Source of the DNA: Rhodospirillales bacterium
GTDB taxonomy: Bacteria; Pseudomonadota; Alphaproteobacteria; QKFK01; SZUA-500
NCBI GenBank assembly: GCA_003252195.1
Contig: QKFK01000167.1
Location: 1-12,414, forward strand
Direction: 5' to 3'
DNA: 12,414 nt
This document shows, piece after piece, positions 1 to 7,206 of the stretch. The stretch's first letter is position 1; each line of letters starts with the position of its first letter. The notes beneath the pieces are model-generated. The model ran no database searches. It was given only the letters and a program-made list of their open reading frames with translations, and was not told the DNA's origin. The position numbers were made by a program, and so were the translations under genes.

Positions 1-1
1 C

Positions 2-265
2 GATGAACCTACCAATGACTTAGACGTTGACACATTACGTGCGTTAGAAGAATCATTGTTAGAATTCCCAGGTTGTATCTTAATCACATCGCACGATAGA
101 TGGTTCTTAGACCGTATCGCAACTCACATTCTAGCCTTTGAAGGTGATAGTCATGTTGAGTGGTTTGAAGGTAACTTTGAAGAATATGAGAAAGACAAAA
201 AACGTCGCCTAGGTGTTGATGCTACTGATCCTCATAGAATCAAATATCGCCCATTAACTAGATAA
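2..265 (+). CDS. ettA: Energy-dependent translational throttle protein EttA, C-terminal part (5' end outside window)
   Basis: This is the last 87 residues of an ABC-F ATPase that enters from the left edge. ABC-F proteins bind the ribosomal E site and gate translation according to ATP level. The visible part starts exactly at the Walker B/D-loop of the second ABC domain (DEPTNDLD, with the catalytic Glu as residue 2 of the fragment) and continues to the H-loop SHDRWFLD (His about residue 31). The tail (EWFEGNFEEYEKDKKRR, then DATDPHRIKYR) is typical of EttA rather than of Uup or other ABC-F paralogs. There are no membrane segments, so it is a cytosolic soluble ATPase. The stop is TAA, followed within 7 bases by a strong intrinsic terminator, so it is the last gene of its unit. 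The family call is confident; the start, linker and first ABC domain cannot be assessed. Confidence 0.93.
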   Translation, partial: DEPTNDLDVDTLRALEESLLEFPGCILITSHDRWFLDRIATHILAFEGDSHVEWFEGNFEEYEKDKKRRLGVDATDPHRIKYRPLTR

Positions 266-271
266 CAAATC

Positions 272-300
272 AAAGCCGCCCAACAAGGCGGCTTTTTTTT
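272..300 (+). terminator. Intrinsic terminator of ettA
   Basis: A perfect 9-bp stem (272-280 pairing with 287-295) with GC-rich core GCCGCC/GGCGGC and a 6-base loop is followed by T at 293-300. It lies just after the ettA stop. It also sits 30 bases beyond the stop of the converging GH1 gene, so it may work in both directions, although the minus-strand T run is weaker. Confidence 0.92.
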
Positions 301-329
301 ATCAGTTATCATTTTACAAGAAACTTTAA

Positions 330-1652
330 CTACACTTTTATAAAATCTCTATACCAATAATAAGATGACTTTGGGGTGCGTTTGCAATCATTATCATAAT
401 CAACATACACCAGCCCAAATCTTGGAGCATAACCCTCTGACCATTCAAAATTATCCATAAATGACCAAACAAAATACCCCTTAATATTCACCCCATCATT
501 AATAGCATCTGATACTGCACTGATATAACTTTCCAAGAAGGATATACGCCTTGCATCATCAACTTTACCATTATCATCGGGCTTATCATAATAAGCACAG
601 CCATTCTCGGTTATCACTAACGGAATTTTATCACCATAACGCTGATTAAAGTCGCTCAGACAATGATAAAAATCTTGAGGCATAATTCCCCAGCCAATAT
701 CGGTTGTTGGGATATCTTTAGGCTTCTCACCAAAAAATGTTCCAAATAGCCCTTTTTCAAAATCATCTTTGGCATAAATAGAATTATAATGCTGAACTCC
801 AACAAAATCTAAATCGGTTTTGATTAATTCCATATCACCATCTTGCACCCAAGGCTTAAAAGCATCTTGCATAATTGAGGGATACTCACCCTTCATTAAG
901 GGGTCAAAAAAGTTTCTATTCCAAAAGCAATCCATATAAGCTGAAGCCCTATTATCTTTGCATGATGCGTCAGCAGGGTTATCAAGTAACGTATAAGATG
1001 AACCAATATTCCAGTTAGCATTCTTAGCTTTTAGCTCTCTATACATTCTTCCAATCACCAAATTTTGATGATGAACAGAGGCCAAATAATTATCTTCACC
1101 TTTAAGACCTGGTGCATGAAAGCCAAGCCCATGCCCTAAGAACGAAACCACAGATGGTTCGTTTAGAATAATCCAGTTATTAACTCTATATCCTAAAGCA
1201 TCGGTCACAACATGGGCATATTCAGAGAACCAATCTAAAATTTCACGATTACACCAACCGCCTTTTTGCTGCAAACATTGTGGCAAATCCCAATGATATA
1301 AGGTAATCCATGGGGTAATATTATTTTCTAAAAGTTTATCAACCAAATTAGAATAAAATTTTATCCCTTTTGGATTAACCTTACCTATGCCATTAGGCAA
1401 AATTCTTGGCCATGATATTGAAAAGCGATAATTCTTAATTCCTGCATTTTTTAATAACGCAACATCTTCATCAACTCTATGATAATGGTCACAAGCAACA
1501 ATACCTGATGAGCCATCTATGATATTTCCATCTTGCTCGCAGAACACGTCCCACACGCTTTTAGAACGCCCGTCTTCATTAACAGCACCCTCAATCTGAT
1601 AAGCTGCGGTTGAAGTGCCCCATATAAAATCTTTAGGAAAATTATTATTCAT
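330..1652 (-). CDS. Glycoside hydrolase family 1 beta-glucosidase-type enzyme
   Basis: A 440-residue retaining glycosidase of family GH1, which hydrolyses beta-linked glucosides, galactosides or, in some members, 6-phospho-glycosides. The N-terminus has the GH1 signature FIWGTSTAAYQIEGA (residues 9-23). YHWDLPQCLQ lies at 119-128. The acid/base Glu is E165 in ILNEP, and the nucleophile is E349 in VITENG. The sugar-binding C-terminal block WSFMDNFEWSEGY lies near 396-408. Length is normal for the family (about 450) and both catalytic Glu are present, so it should be active. There is no signal peptide, so it acts in the cytosol. The residue after the FEW triplet is Ser, and the phospho-sugar-binding pattern of 6-phospho-beta-glucosidases is not obvious, which favours a plain beta-glucosidase; the exact substrate is not fixed. 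The gene stands alone, with no transporter or PTS gene beside it. A weak purine-rich RBS precedes the ATG. Confidence 0.93.
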   Translation of the reverse strand: MNNNFPKDFIWGTSTAAYQIEGAVNEDGRSKSVWDVFCEQDGNIIDGSSGIVACDHYHRVDEDVALLKNAGIKNYRFSISWPRILPNGIGKVNPKGIKFYSNLVDKLLENNITPWITLYHWDLPQCLQQKGGWCNREILDWFSEYAHVVTDALGYRVNNWIILNEPSVVSFLGHGLGFHAPGLKGEDNYLASVHHQNLVIGRMYRELKAKNANWNIGSSYTLLDNPADASCKDNRASAYMDCFWNRNFFDPLMKGEYPSIMQDAFKPWVQDGDMELIKTDLDFVGVQHYNSIYAKDDFEKGLFGTFFGEKPKDIPTTDIGWGIMPQDFYHCLSDFNQRYGDKIPLVITENGCAYYDKPDDNGKVDDARRISFLESYISAVSDAINDGVNIKGYFVWSFMDNFEWSEGYAPRFGLVYVDYDNDCKRTPKSSYYWYRDFIKV

Positions 1653-1834
1653 GCTTCTACTCTTTAATATAAAGAAATGACTGAGATATCCAAATCGCCT
1701 TTATTGGCAATGCCCGAGAGTAGCAAACGAGCATGTTCATGAAAATGAGTTACCTTTTCAAGTCACAGATTTACTCTAAAAACTTTATATCAAAAAAACA
1801 GATAGATATCAATATATGAAAACACCATAATCTA
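1653..1834. other. Non-coding spacer upstream of the GH1 gene
   Basis: This AT-rich stretch lies between the GH1 start and the repeat array. Apart from the possible GH1 promoter and its small palindrome I see no gene, RNA fold or terminator in it. Confidence 0.5.
1683..1710 (-). promoter_or_regulatory. Possible promoter of the GH1 gene
   Basis: On the minus strand TTGCCA (1705-1710) and TATCTC (1683-1688) are 16 bases apart, ending about 30 bases before the GH1 start. A short perfect palindrome GGCAATGCC (1706-1714) overlaps the -35 box and could be an operator. Both the -10 match and the operator idea are weak. Confidence 0.28.
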
Positions 1835-1863
1835 AACTTATGAAGCAGACACAATTCACCATT
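1835..1863. repeat. Degenerate end of a further copy of the 182-bp repeat
   Basis: From AACTTA (1835) to ATT (1863) the sequence follows the final ~29 bases of the repeat unit (compare 2020-2048 and 2202-2230), with about five mismatches. Homology fades further left. It marks the decayed left border of the array. Confidence 0.6.
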
Positions 1864-2045
1864 AAAAAAGCCCCCCCCGTAAACGGAGGCTCGTACTAAT
1901 ACCGCGATATAAGCTTCGCTCTGCAAGACTGCGAGGGTCTTTCGCTTTTTTATAAAAGCTCAAGCTTCCCTGCTTCTTCGCTCATTTCATTCGCTACGAT
2001 TCCGAACTTGCTTGGTCGCAACTTACGAGGCAGGCGCAATCCACC
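1861..2045. repeat. Tandem repeat, copy 1 (185 bp)
   Basis: First full copy of a directly repeated non-coding unit. It differs from copy 2 by about eight substitutions plus three extra C in the C tract (1871-1878 against 2056-2060). Read on the minus strand, the unit ends in a terminator hairpin with a T6 tail. It contains CTGCAAGACT (1921-1930) and CGAACTTGC (2003-2011), both identical to parts of the T-arm of the neighbouring tRNA on the same strand. It has no convincing coding potential. Confidence 0.9.
1864..1890 (-). terminator. Terminator-like hairpin in repeat copy 1
   Basis: Read on the minus strand this gives GCCTCCG, loop TTTA, CGG plus an expanded G run and C, then T6. The stem still forms, with one U-G pair, but the enlarged G tract leaves extra bases to bulge. 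On the plus strand there is no T run, so it can only act on minus-strand transcripts. Confidence 0.55.
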
Positions 2046-2227
2046 ATTAAAAAAGCCCCCGTAAACGGAGGCACGAACTAACACCGCAATATAAGCTTCG
2101 CTCTGCAAGACTGCGAGGGTCTTTCACTTTTTTATAAAAGCTCAAGCTTCCCTGCATCTTCGCTCTTTTCATTCGCTTCGATTCCGAACTTGCTTGGTCG
2201 CAACTTACGAGGCAGGCGCAATCCACC
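2046..2227. repeat. Tandem repeat, copy 2 (182 bp)
   Basis: Second full copy, adjoining copy 1 head to tail and running into a partial third copy that is the terminator of the tRNA (2228-2254). It carries the same tRNA-like words, CTGCAAGACT (2103-2112) and CGAACTTGC (2185-2193). Next to the latter is the inverted word TGGTCGCAA (2195-2203), which matches the opposite strand of the tRNA. An open frame across this copy and the tRNA is not a gene. The unit could be a tRNA-derived repeat or a small RNA ending at the internal terminator. Confidence 0.9.
2049..2072 (-). terminator. Terminator hairpin in repeat copy 2
   Basis: The minus strand reads GCCTCCG, loop TTTA, CGGGGGC, then T6: a 7-bp stem with one U-G pair. 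It is a full intrinsic terminator, and the second of three met by a transcript coming from the tRNA. Confidence 0.7.
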
Positions 2228-2268
2228 ATTAAAAAAGCCCCCGTAAACGGAGGCTTTTTTAATGGTGG
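2223..2268 (-). terminator. tRNA terminator within a 46-base palindrome
   Basis: The core (2231-2260) is A6, GCCTCCG, loop TTTA, CGGGGGC, T6 on the minus strand, with one U-G pair that becomes an A/C mismatch on the plus strand. This confirms its direction. The inverted repeat continues outward for eight more bases each side (2223-2230 with 2261-2268), so its right arm includes the CCA end of the tRNA. Pairing of that arm could compete with maturation of the tRNA 3' end. Confidence 0.88.
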
Positions 2269-2339
2269 GTCCTGCAAGACTCGAACTTGCGACCAGACCG
2301 TTATGAGCGGCCTGCTCTAACCAACTGAGCTAAGGACCC
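2263..2339 (-). tRNA. tRNA with anticodon CAT, probably tRNA-Ile2 (lysidine type)
   Basis: A 77-base cloverleaf with encoded CCA. The acceptor stem GGGTCCT/AGGACCC is fully paired. The D-stem is GCTC/GAGC. The anticodon stem GGCCG/CGGTC holds loop CTCATAA (anticodon at 2303-2305 on the plus strand). The variable loop is TGGTC, and the T-stem GCAAG/CTTGC has loop TTCGAGT. CAT could mean elongator Met, initiator Met or Ile2. The G-C first pair argues against the initiator. GAGCAGGC before the anticodon loop and TGGTCGC after the anticodon stem resemble tRNA-Ile2, whose C34 is changed to lysidine by TilS so that it reads AUA. Identity as Ile2 is inferred from remembered relatives; the structure is certain. 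Confidence 0.9.
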
Positions 2340-2363
2340 ATAGTACTTAAAATTGGTTTTTAT

Positions 2364-2391
2364 AAAATACACCATTTTAAGCTACGTGCAA
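2364..2391 (-). promoter_or_regulatory. Possible promoter of the tRNA gene
   Basis: On the minus strand TTGCAC (2386-2391) and TATTTT (2364-2369) are 16 bases apart, about 24 bases before the mature tRNA 5' end. The -35 box is good and the -10 weak. Confidence 0.42.
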
Positions 2392-2404
2392 CATAATTTT
2401 GCAC

Positions 2405-2424
2405 AAAACCCTTTTACAAAGGTT
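2405..2424 (-). terminator. Possible weak terminator of rpoD
   Basis: Just beyond the rpoD stop the minus strand reads AACCTTT, a 3- to 4-base loop, then AAAGGGTT with one bulged G and a short T run. The stem is only about 7 bp and the T run is poor. Confidence 0.35.
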
Positions 2425-2435
2425 AGAAATTAAAA

Positions 2436-4511
2436 TCAAGAATTATCAAGGAAACTTCTTAATTTTCTTGAACGGCTTGGGTGTTTCAATTTACGCAAAG
2501 CTTTTGCCTCAATTTGACGAATACGCTCACGAGTAACTGAGAATTGTTGACCTACTTCTTCCAAAGTGTGGTCTGTATTCATTCCAATACCGAATCTCAT
2601 ACGTAAAACGCGTTCTTCACGAGGAGTTAAGCTTGCTAAAACTCTAGTACATGTTTCACGAAGATTTGAGTGAATTGCAGAATCAAGCGGTTGAACTGCA
2701 TTTCTATCTTCAATAAAATCACCCAATTGTGAATCATCCTCATCACCAACAGGAGATTCCAAACTAACTGGTTCTTTGGCAATCTTCATTACCTTACGCA
2801 CTTTATCAAGTGGCATTGATAATTTTTCTGCTAATTCTTCAGGTGTTGGCTCACGACCAATTTCGTGCAACATCTGACGAGAAGTACGAACTAACTTATT
2901 AATAGTCTCAATCATGTGAACAGGAATACGAATTGTTCTAGCTTGATCTGCGATTGAGCGAGTAATAGCTTGTCTAATCCACCATGTAGCATAAGTTGAG
3001 AATTTGTAACCTCTGCGGTATTCGAATTTATCAACAGCTTTCATCAAACCAATGTTACCTTCTTGAATCAAATCAAGGAATTGTAAGCCGCGGTTTGTGT
3101 ATTTTTTAGCAATAGAAATAACCAATCTTAAGTTTGCTTCAATCATCTCTTTTTTAGCGCGAGAAGCTTCTCTCTCACCTTTTTGGATTGTGCTAACTAC
3201 ACGGCGATATTCTTGAATTGGCATTCCGATTTCTTCAGCCATGCCAGAAATAGTATCTCTGATGGTAGAAATTTCATCGCCATATTTTTCAATAAACAAT
3301 ACCCATGCTTTTGAACCTCTTTTGCAAACTTTATCTTGCCAATTAGGGTCTAATTCTGAGTTTGTATATTTCTTTAAGAAATCATCACGTTTAATTTTGC
3401 ACTCACCAGCCAAACGGAGTAATTTACCCTCAAGACCAATTAATTGCTTATTAAATTTATTTAGATTCTCAACCAATTCTTCAATACGACTTGGGTTAAT
3501 ATGAATTTGCTCCATCAAATCAACTAATTCTAATTTGATTTTTTCGTACTTTCTTTCAATCGCAGCAGTTGGTTGCTTACCTTCTAAAATAGCTTCTAGA
3601 CGTTGTTCTTGAACTTTACGCAATTTTCCATAAAGAACAGTAACACCACTTAATTTTTCTAAAATAGGCTCTTTTAGAGCTTCTTCCATATGAGAAATAG
3701 AAACAGATGGTCTGCCTGGCGCGCCTGAACCTTCGTCATCATCATCGCCACTACCTTCTTCACCATCTTCACCGTCTTCTTCATCTTCATCAGAGAAGTC
3801 ATCGTCATCATCTTCTTCGTCATCGCCATCAATATGGTCAACGTCGGTTTCTAAATCTTCATCAATTTCGTCTTCATCATCAGCATTCTCAAGAACTTTT
3901 TCTACATCTTCAAGAACATCTTCTGAATCATCATCTTCTTCAAAAATTCCGTCTGGTTCTTCGCCATATGTTGTATCTAGATCAATAATATCACGAAGAA
4001 GCATTGTCTCTTCGAGTAAAGCGTCACGCCATGAACTAATAGCCTTAAGTGTCATAGGGCTTTCACACAAGCCACCAATCATAACAGCACGACCTGCTTC
4101 AATACGCTTTGCAATCGCGATTTCGCCTTCACGAGATAAAAGTTCTACAGAACCCATTTCACGCAAATACATACGAACAGGATCATCATTCTTACCTGCT
4201 CCAGCGGCTACTTCTTCCTCATCTTCTTCTAAATCGTCGCCTTCACCTTCTTCTAAGATAGAAATGCCCATATCAGATATCATTGTCATAATATCTTCAA
4301 TAGATTCTGATGTTTCTTTTTCAGAAGGTAGAGCTTTATTAAGTTCATCTACAGTAATATAGCCACGTTTCTTACCACTAGCTATAAGACGCTTAATCTG
4401 CTCTTTCATAACATCTATCGGGGAATCTTCACCCTCAACTTCAACCTCATCAGATTGATCGTCATTGTTATCTTTTTCTTCGTCAAGCGATAATTCTGTA
4501 TCTTCACTCAT
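2436..4511 (-). CDS. rpoD: RNA polymerase primary sigma factor RpoD (sigma-70)
   Basis: The housekeeping sigma factor, 691 residues, which directs RNA polymerase to -10/-35 promoters. Region 1.1 lies near residues 34-88 (KRGYITVDELNKAL). Region 1.2 is DPVRMYLREMGSVELLSREGE (about 110-130). A non-conserved region holds an extremely acidic stretch (about 183-261, with long Asp/Glu runs). Region 2 spans about 457-532 (EANLRLVISIAKKYTNRG, LDLIQEGNIGLMKAVDKFEY, and the -10-reading segment FSTYATWWIRQAI). Region 3 follows (about 533-608), then region 4 with LTPREERVLRMRFG (628-641) and the helix-turn-helix HTLEEVGQQFSVTRERIRQIE (648-668), which reads -35. The length is normal for proteobacterial RpoD given the long NCR. 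The gene follows dnaG with a 216-base gap and has its own promoter candidate. Confidence 0.98.
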   Translation of the reverse strand: MSEDTELSLDEEKDNNDDQSDEVEVEGEDSPIDVMKEQIKRLIASGKKRGYITVDELNKALPSEKETSESIEDIMTMISDMGISILEEGEGDDLEEDEEEVAAGAGKNDDPVRMYLREMGSVELLSREGEIAIAKRIEAGRAVMIGGLCESPMTLKAISSWRDALLEETMLLRDIIDLDTTYGEEPDGIFEEDDDSEDVLEDVEKVLENADDEDEIDEDLETDVDHIDGDDEEDDDDDFSDEDEEDGEDGEEGSGDDDDEGSGAPGRPSVSISHMEEALKEPILEKLSGVTVLYGKLRKVQEQRLEAILEGKQPTAAIERKYEKIKLELVDLMEQIHINPSRIEELVENLNKFNKQLIGLEGKLLRLAGECKIKRDDFLKKYTNSELDPNWQDKVCKRGSKAWVLFIEKYGDEISTIRDTISGMAEEIGMPIQEYRRVVSTIQKGEREASRAKKEMIEANLRLVISIAKKYTNRGLQFLDLIQEGNIGLMKAVDKFEYRRGYKFSTYATWWIRQAITRSIADQARTIRIPVHMIETINKLVRTSRQMLHEIGREPTPEELAEKLSMPLDKVRKVMKIAKEPVSLESPVGDEDDSQLGDFIEDRNAVQPLDSAIHSNLRETCTRVLASLTPREERVLRMRFGIGMNTDHTLEEVGQQFSVTRERIRQIEAKALRKLKHPSRSRKLRSFLDNS

Positions 4512-4580
4512 ATAAAATATGTCCCCGTTGTTTACAAACCCAGAAAAAGCCCAAATAAAGCATTTAGGATAAAATTAGCC

Positions 4581-4608
4581 TATATAATACGCACTAAAAC
4601 CAAAGCAA
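4581..4608 (-). promoter_or_regulatory. Candidate rpoD promoter
   Basis: On the minus strand TTGCTT (4603-4608) and TATATA (4581-4586) are 16 bases apart, about 70 bases before the rpoD start, within the 216-base dnaG-rpoD gap. It would let rpoD be transcribed independently of the upstream genes. Confidence 0.48.
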
Positions 4609-4727
4609 ACATATAAAGTGTTGTTTTTAATAATTCAACCCCTGATTCGATTCGCGCATAATATATTTTTACAATCTGGGTTAATATTTAGTGAATTTGC
4701 CTTATTTTATGCGAGTTTGAGTAATAT

Positions 4728-6497
4728 TTACTCTATATTAGCTGTTAATATATTTTCACGCTCTTTTGTAAGCTCTTGCCACAATTTTAGCTTATCAGCA
4801 TCAAACGAATCGGATTCGCTAATTTCTTTAATTTGCTTTTCAATTAAATCAAGCTTCAAAGCGTTAATTTGCCTCAAAATAATCGCATCAGCCTCATCAA
4901 CGTATAATTGTTTTTTGCTTATCTCTGCTATTTGCGGACCGAGCGTTTTTTTAAGCTTTTCTGACACATCACCCGCTAATTTTGCAAGCAACTCATCTTT
5001 GACCTTAAAATCATTTTCAAGCATTTCATTGGCTAGTGAATTATATATAGGTGATAACTCGCCAAAATCAATTAACGAGAAATCTTCTTCCCACTTTGAA
5101 AACAATTCTGGAAAGCAAACAAGGTGCGAAATTATATTTTTACTAGCAATAACATTTGCAGCAATCATCTTATCTTTAAGTGATTTATTATGCTGATTTG
5201 CATCATTTTTTTGCTGTTTACGCGATGCAAAATTAGGGTTAAACAAATTCCAGAGTTTGTTTTTAACCTCTTTGCGATATTGCTCTTTTACCATAGCATC
5301 GCCAATCTGCCCAACCGCATCGTAGATTTCTTTTTCTAGCTCTGCCTTTCTTTCTGGAGTAGAAACATTTCTATCAAGGGCATATTCATTCCACATAATG
5401 TCAATCAAAGGCATTGCATTATTAATAAAGCCATAAAATGTTTCTTTTCCCTTTTGCTCAATCATTTCATCGGGATCAAGCCCCCCTTCTAGCATTGCAA
5501 AACGCAATGAGTAGCCAGGGCGAAGCATTGGCATAGCTCTTTGTGCCGAACGAATAGCAGCTTTTTGCCCTGCTTTATCGCCATCAAAACACATTATTGG
5601 CTCTTTTGCCACTTTCCATAATTCTGCAATTTGGTTTTCTGTTAAGGCCGTTCCCAATGGAGCTACAGCATTTTTATAACCAGCTTTATAAAGGGCTATT
5701 ACATCCATATAGCCTTCACAAACTATAATTTCTTCTCTGTCAAAAGCTTCATCTCTAGCTGATGACATTGCATATAAAACATAACCTTTGTTGAACAAAG
5801 GAGTGTCAGGTGAGTTTAGATATTTTGGCTGAGAATCATCCATAACCCTGCCACCAAAGGCAATTACGCGACCTCTTTTATCGGCAATAGGAAACATAAC
5901 TCTGTTTCTAAAATAATCATAAGGACGCCTCCCATCATCTGGGAATCCTGCCAATCCTAGCGCGCCCATTTGTGCTTCGGTAACATTTTTAGAGGCCAAA
6001 TACGATTTTAAGCCACCATCACCTGCAGCATAGCCTAGCCTAAAATGAGAGATTACCTCATCTGGCAAGCCACGTTTTTTCAAATAATCATAAGCAGATT
6101 TACCAATTGGCATACGAAGCTGTTTTTCAAAATACCCGCAAGCAAGCTCCATAACATCATAAAGGGAGTTTTTTTCTTTTTCCTTAGCTCTGTCTTCAGA
6201 ACTAGTCTCGGGCATTTTAAGACCTGCCATAGCAGATAGCTTTTCTATAGCCTCAAAAAAAGAAAGGTGGTTTGCATTCATCTCAAATGAAAAGATATCA
6301 CCATGAGCACCGCAACCAAAACAATGGTAAAATCCTTTTATGTCATTAACACTGAATGATGGCGTTTTCTCATTATGAAAAGGACAACAACCCCAGTGAG
6401 TTTTGCCTTTTTTTGATAATTTAATTTTTTTAGAAATTACATCAGATATAGATACTCTAGATCTAATCTCTTCTAAAAAATTAGGAGGAAACGCCAT
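4728..6497 (-). CDS. dnaG: DNA primase DnaG
   Basis: The replication primase, 589 residues, which makes RNA primers at the fork with the DnaB helicase. The N-terminal CHC2-type zinc finger has C38, H41, C59 and C62 (CPFHNEKTPSFSV, then YHCFGCGAHGD). The catalytic core includes RVMFPIADKRGRVIAFGGR (about 199-217) and PKYLNSPDTPLFNKG (224-238). The TOPRIM fold has E261 in EGYMD and D305/D307 in FDGDKAG, the metal-binding residues. The C-terminal ~150 residues are helical, Lys-rich and poorly conserved, as expected for the helicase-interaction domain. All catalytic residues are present. It starts 24 bases after the YqeY-like gene stops, on the same strand, so the two are probably co-transcribed. 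No clear Shine-Dalgarno precedes the ATG, which would fit translation after the upstream gene. Confidence 0.97.
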   Translation of the reverse strand: MAFPPNFLEEIRSRVSISDVISKKIKLSKKGKTHWGCCPFHNEKTPSFSVNDIKGFYHCFGCGAHGDIFSFEMNANHLSFFEAIEKLSAMAGLKMPETSSEDRAKEKEKNSLYDVMELACGYFEKQLRMPIGKSAYDYLKKRGLPDEVISHFRLGYAAGDGGLKSYLASKNVTEAQMGALGLAGFPDDGRRPYDYFRNRVMFPIADKRGRVIAFGGRVMDDSQPKYLNSPDTPLFNKGYVLYAMSSARDEAFDREEIIVCEGYMDVIALYKAGYKNAVAPLGTALTENQIAELWKVAKEPIMCFDGDKAGQKAAIRSAQRAMPMLRPGYSLRFAMLEGGLDPDEMIEQKGKETFYGFINNAMPLIDIMWNEYALDRNVSTPERKAELEKEIYDAVGQIGDAMVKEQYRKEVKNKLWNLFNPNFASRKQQKNDANQHNKSLKDKMIAANVIASKNIISHLVCFPELFSKWEEDFSLIDFGELSPIYNSLANEMLENDFKVKDELLAKLAGDVSEKLKKTLGPQIAEISKKQLYVDEADAIILRQINALKLDLIEKQIKEISESDSFDADKLKLWQELTKERENILTANIE

Positions 6498-6521
6498 TAT
6501 TTATTCAATCAGTATAACAAA

Positions 6522-6977
6522 TTAAGATAAAGCTTGTTTAACCATTCCAGAAGCTTTACCAAAATCCATTTGTCCAGCATATTTTTCACGTAAAGCAGTC
6601 ATCACTTTACCCATATCACGCATCGCCTCTGCGCCAGTTTCTGCAATTACAGTTTTAATTGCGTCAGTCATTTCTGCTTCATCAAATTGCTTAGGAAGGA
6701 AGCCCTCAATAACGTCGATTTCTGCATTTTCAGATGCAACCAAATCTTCACGACCGCCTTGTTTATACATTTCAATAGAATCTCTTCTTTGCTTAACCAT
6801 GCTTTGTAAAAGAGATAAAAATTCCTCTTCAGAAATTCCCTTATCATTTCCTTTGCTTCTAACTGCAATGTCTTTATCTTTAGCAGCAGCCATAATCAAA
6901 CGCAATGTAGATACCCTTTTAGCATCTTTGCTTTTCATAGCTTCTTTCAATTCTTCATTCACTTTATCACGAAGCAT
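6522..6977 (-). CDS. GatB/YqeY domain protein
   Basis: A 151-residue stand-alone YqeY-family protein. It is related to the tail domain of the GatB subunit of the tRNA amidotransferase, which contacts tRNA. The role of the free-standing form is not settled. Typical features are the start LRDKVNEELKEAMKSKD, RVSTLRLIMAAAKDKDIA (about 21-38), the helical block EEEFLSLLQSMVKQRRDSIEMY, and the C-terminal ADAM-like segment FLPKQFDEAEM with GKVMTALREKYAGQMDFGKAS near the end. The RBS is good (AGGAG about 7 bases before ATG). It is the first gene of the minus-strand yqeY-dnaG unit, an order commonly seen in alphaproteobacteria. The function of the family is uncertain; the family assignment is not. Confidence 0.94.
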   Translation of the reverse strand: MLRDKVNEELKEAMKSKDAKRVSTLRLIMAAAKDKDIAVRSKGNDKGISEEEFLSLLQSMVKQRRDSIEMYKQGGREDLVASENAEIDVIEGFLPKQFDEAEMTDAIKTVIAETGAEAMRDMGKVMTALREKYAGQMDFGKASGMVKQALS

Positions 6978-7042
6978 TTCTCTCTCCTGTTTGCGATATC
7001 TATTTTATGAAAACTCAATATGAATCTTTTACTCGGCAATAA

Positions 7043-7071
7043 TATATCATGCGCTAAAAGTTTAAAGACAA
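7043..7071 (-). promoter_or_regulatory. Possible promoter of the yqeY-dnaG unit
   Basis: On the minus strand TTGTCT (7066-7071) and GATATA (7043-7048) are 17 bases apart, about 66 bases before the YqeY-like start, in the divergent gap to greA. A TATATT shifted by two bases is an alternative -10. Confidence 0.35.
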
Positions 7072-7083
7072 TTCTTGATTTTA

Positions 7084-7112
7084 TTGACTTCAATTATTTC
7101 ATTTGCAATAAT
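7084..7112 (+). promoter_or_regulatory. Candidate greA promoter
   Basis: TTGACT (7084-7089) and AATAAT (7107-7112) are 17 bases apart, each with one mismatch to the sigma-70 consensus. It would give a leader of roughly 85-90 bases before the greA ATG. Confidence 0.55.
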
Positions 7113-7193
7113 GGCGTTTCAAAATTGAGATTTATGGTTGAAACTGTGTAGCCAAGAAGCACACGGTTTTAATCTTTTTTTGTACATTTATTT

Positions 7194-7199
7194 AAGAGG
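7194..7199 (+). promoter_or_regulatory. greA ribosome binding site (decides the start)
   Basis: AAGAGG lies 7 bases before ATG 7207. The earlier in-frame ATG at 7138 has no such site and would add 23 residues unlike any GreA N-terminus, so 7207 is the start. Confidence 0.75.
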
Positions 7200-7206
7200 T
7201 CATCAA

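Noticed and set aside
1861..2254. CRISPR-like array
   Set aside because: The units are ~182 bp and directly adjoining, with no short repeats separated by unique spacers and no cas genes.
2047..2277. 76-codon open frame on the minus strand
   Set aside because: It runs through the tandem repeat, the terminator and into the tRNA end; there is no RBS and no recognisable protein.
2263..2339. Initiator tRNA-Met
   Set aside because: The first acceptor pair is a normal G-C match and the anticodon stem lacks the three G-C pairs of initiators; Ile2 fits better.
3707..3988. His/Leu-rich open frame on the plus strand
   Set aside because: It is the reverse complement of the acidic low-complexity stretch of rpoD, which explains its composition.
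4512..4727. Intrinsic terminator between dnaG and rpoD
   Set aside because: An imperfect AACCC/GGGTT stem exists but has internal loops and no T run.
4618..5196. 192-codon plus-strand open frame antisense to dnaG
   Set aside because: It mostly overlaps the intact dnaG C-terminal region on the other strand; it has Ser/Ile/Leu-rich shadow composition and no RBS.
7138..7206. Upstream in-frame start for greA
   Set aside because: It would add 23 residues foreign to GreA; the RBS and family N-terminus point to 7207.
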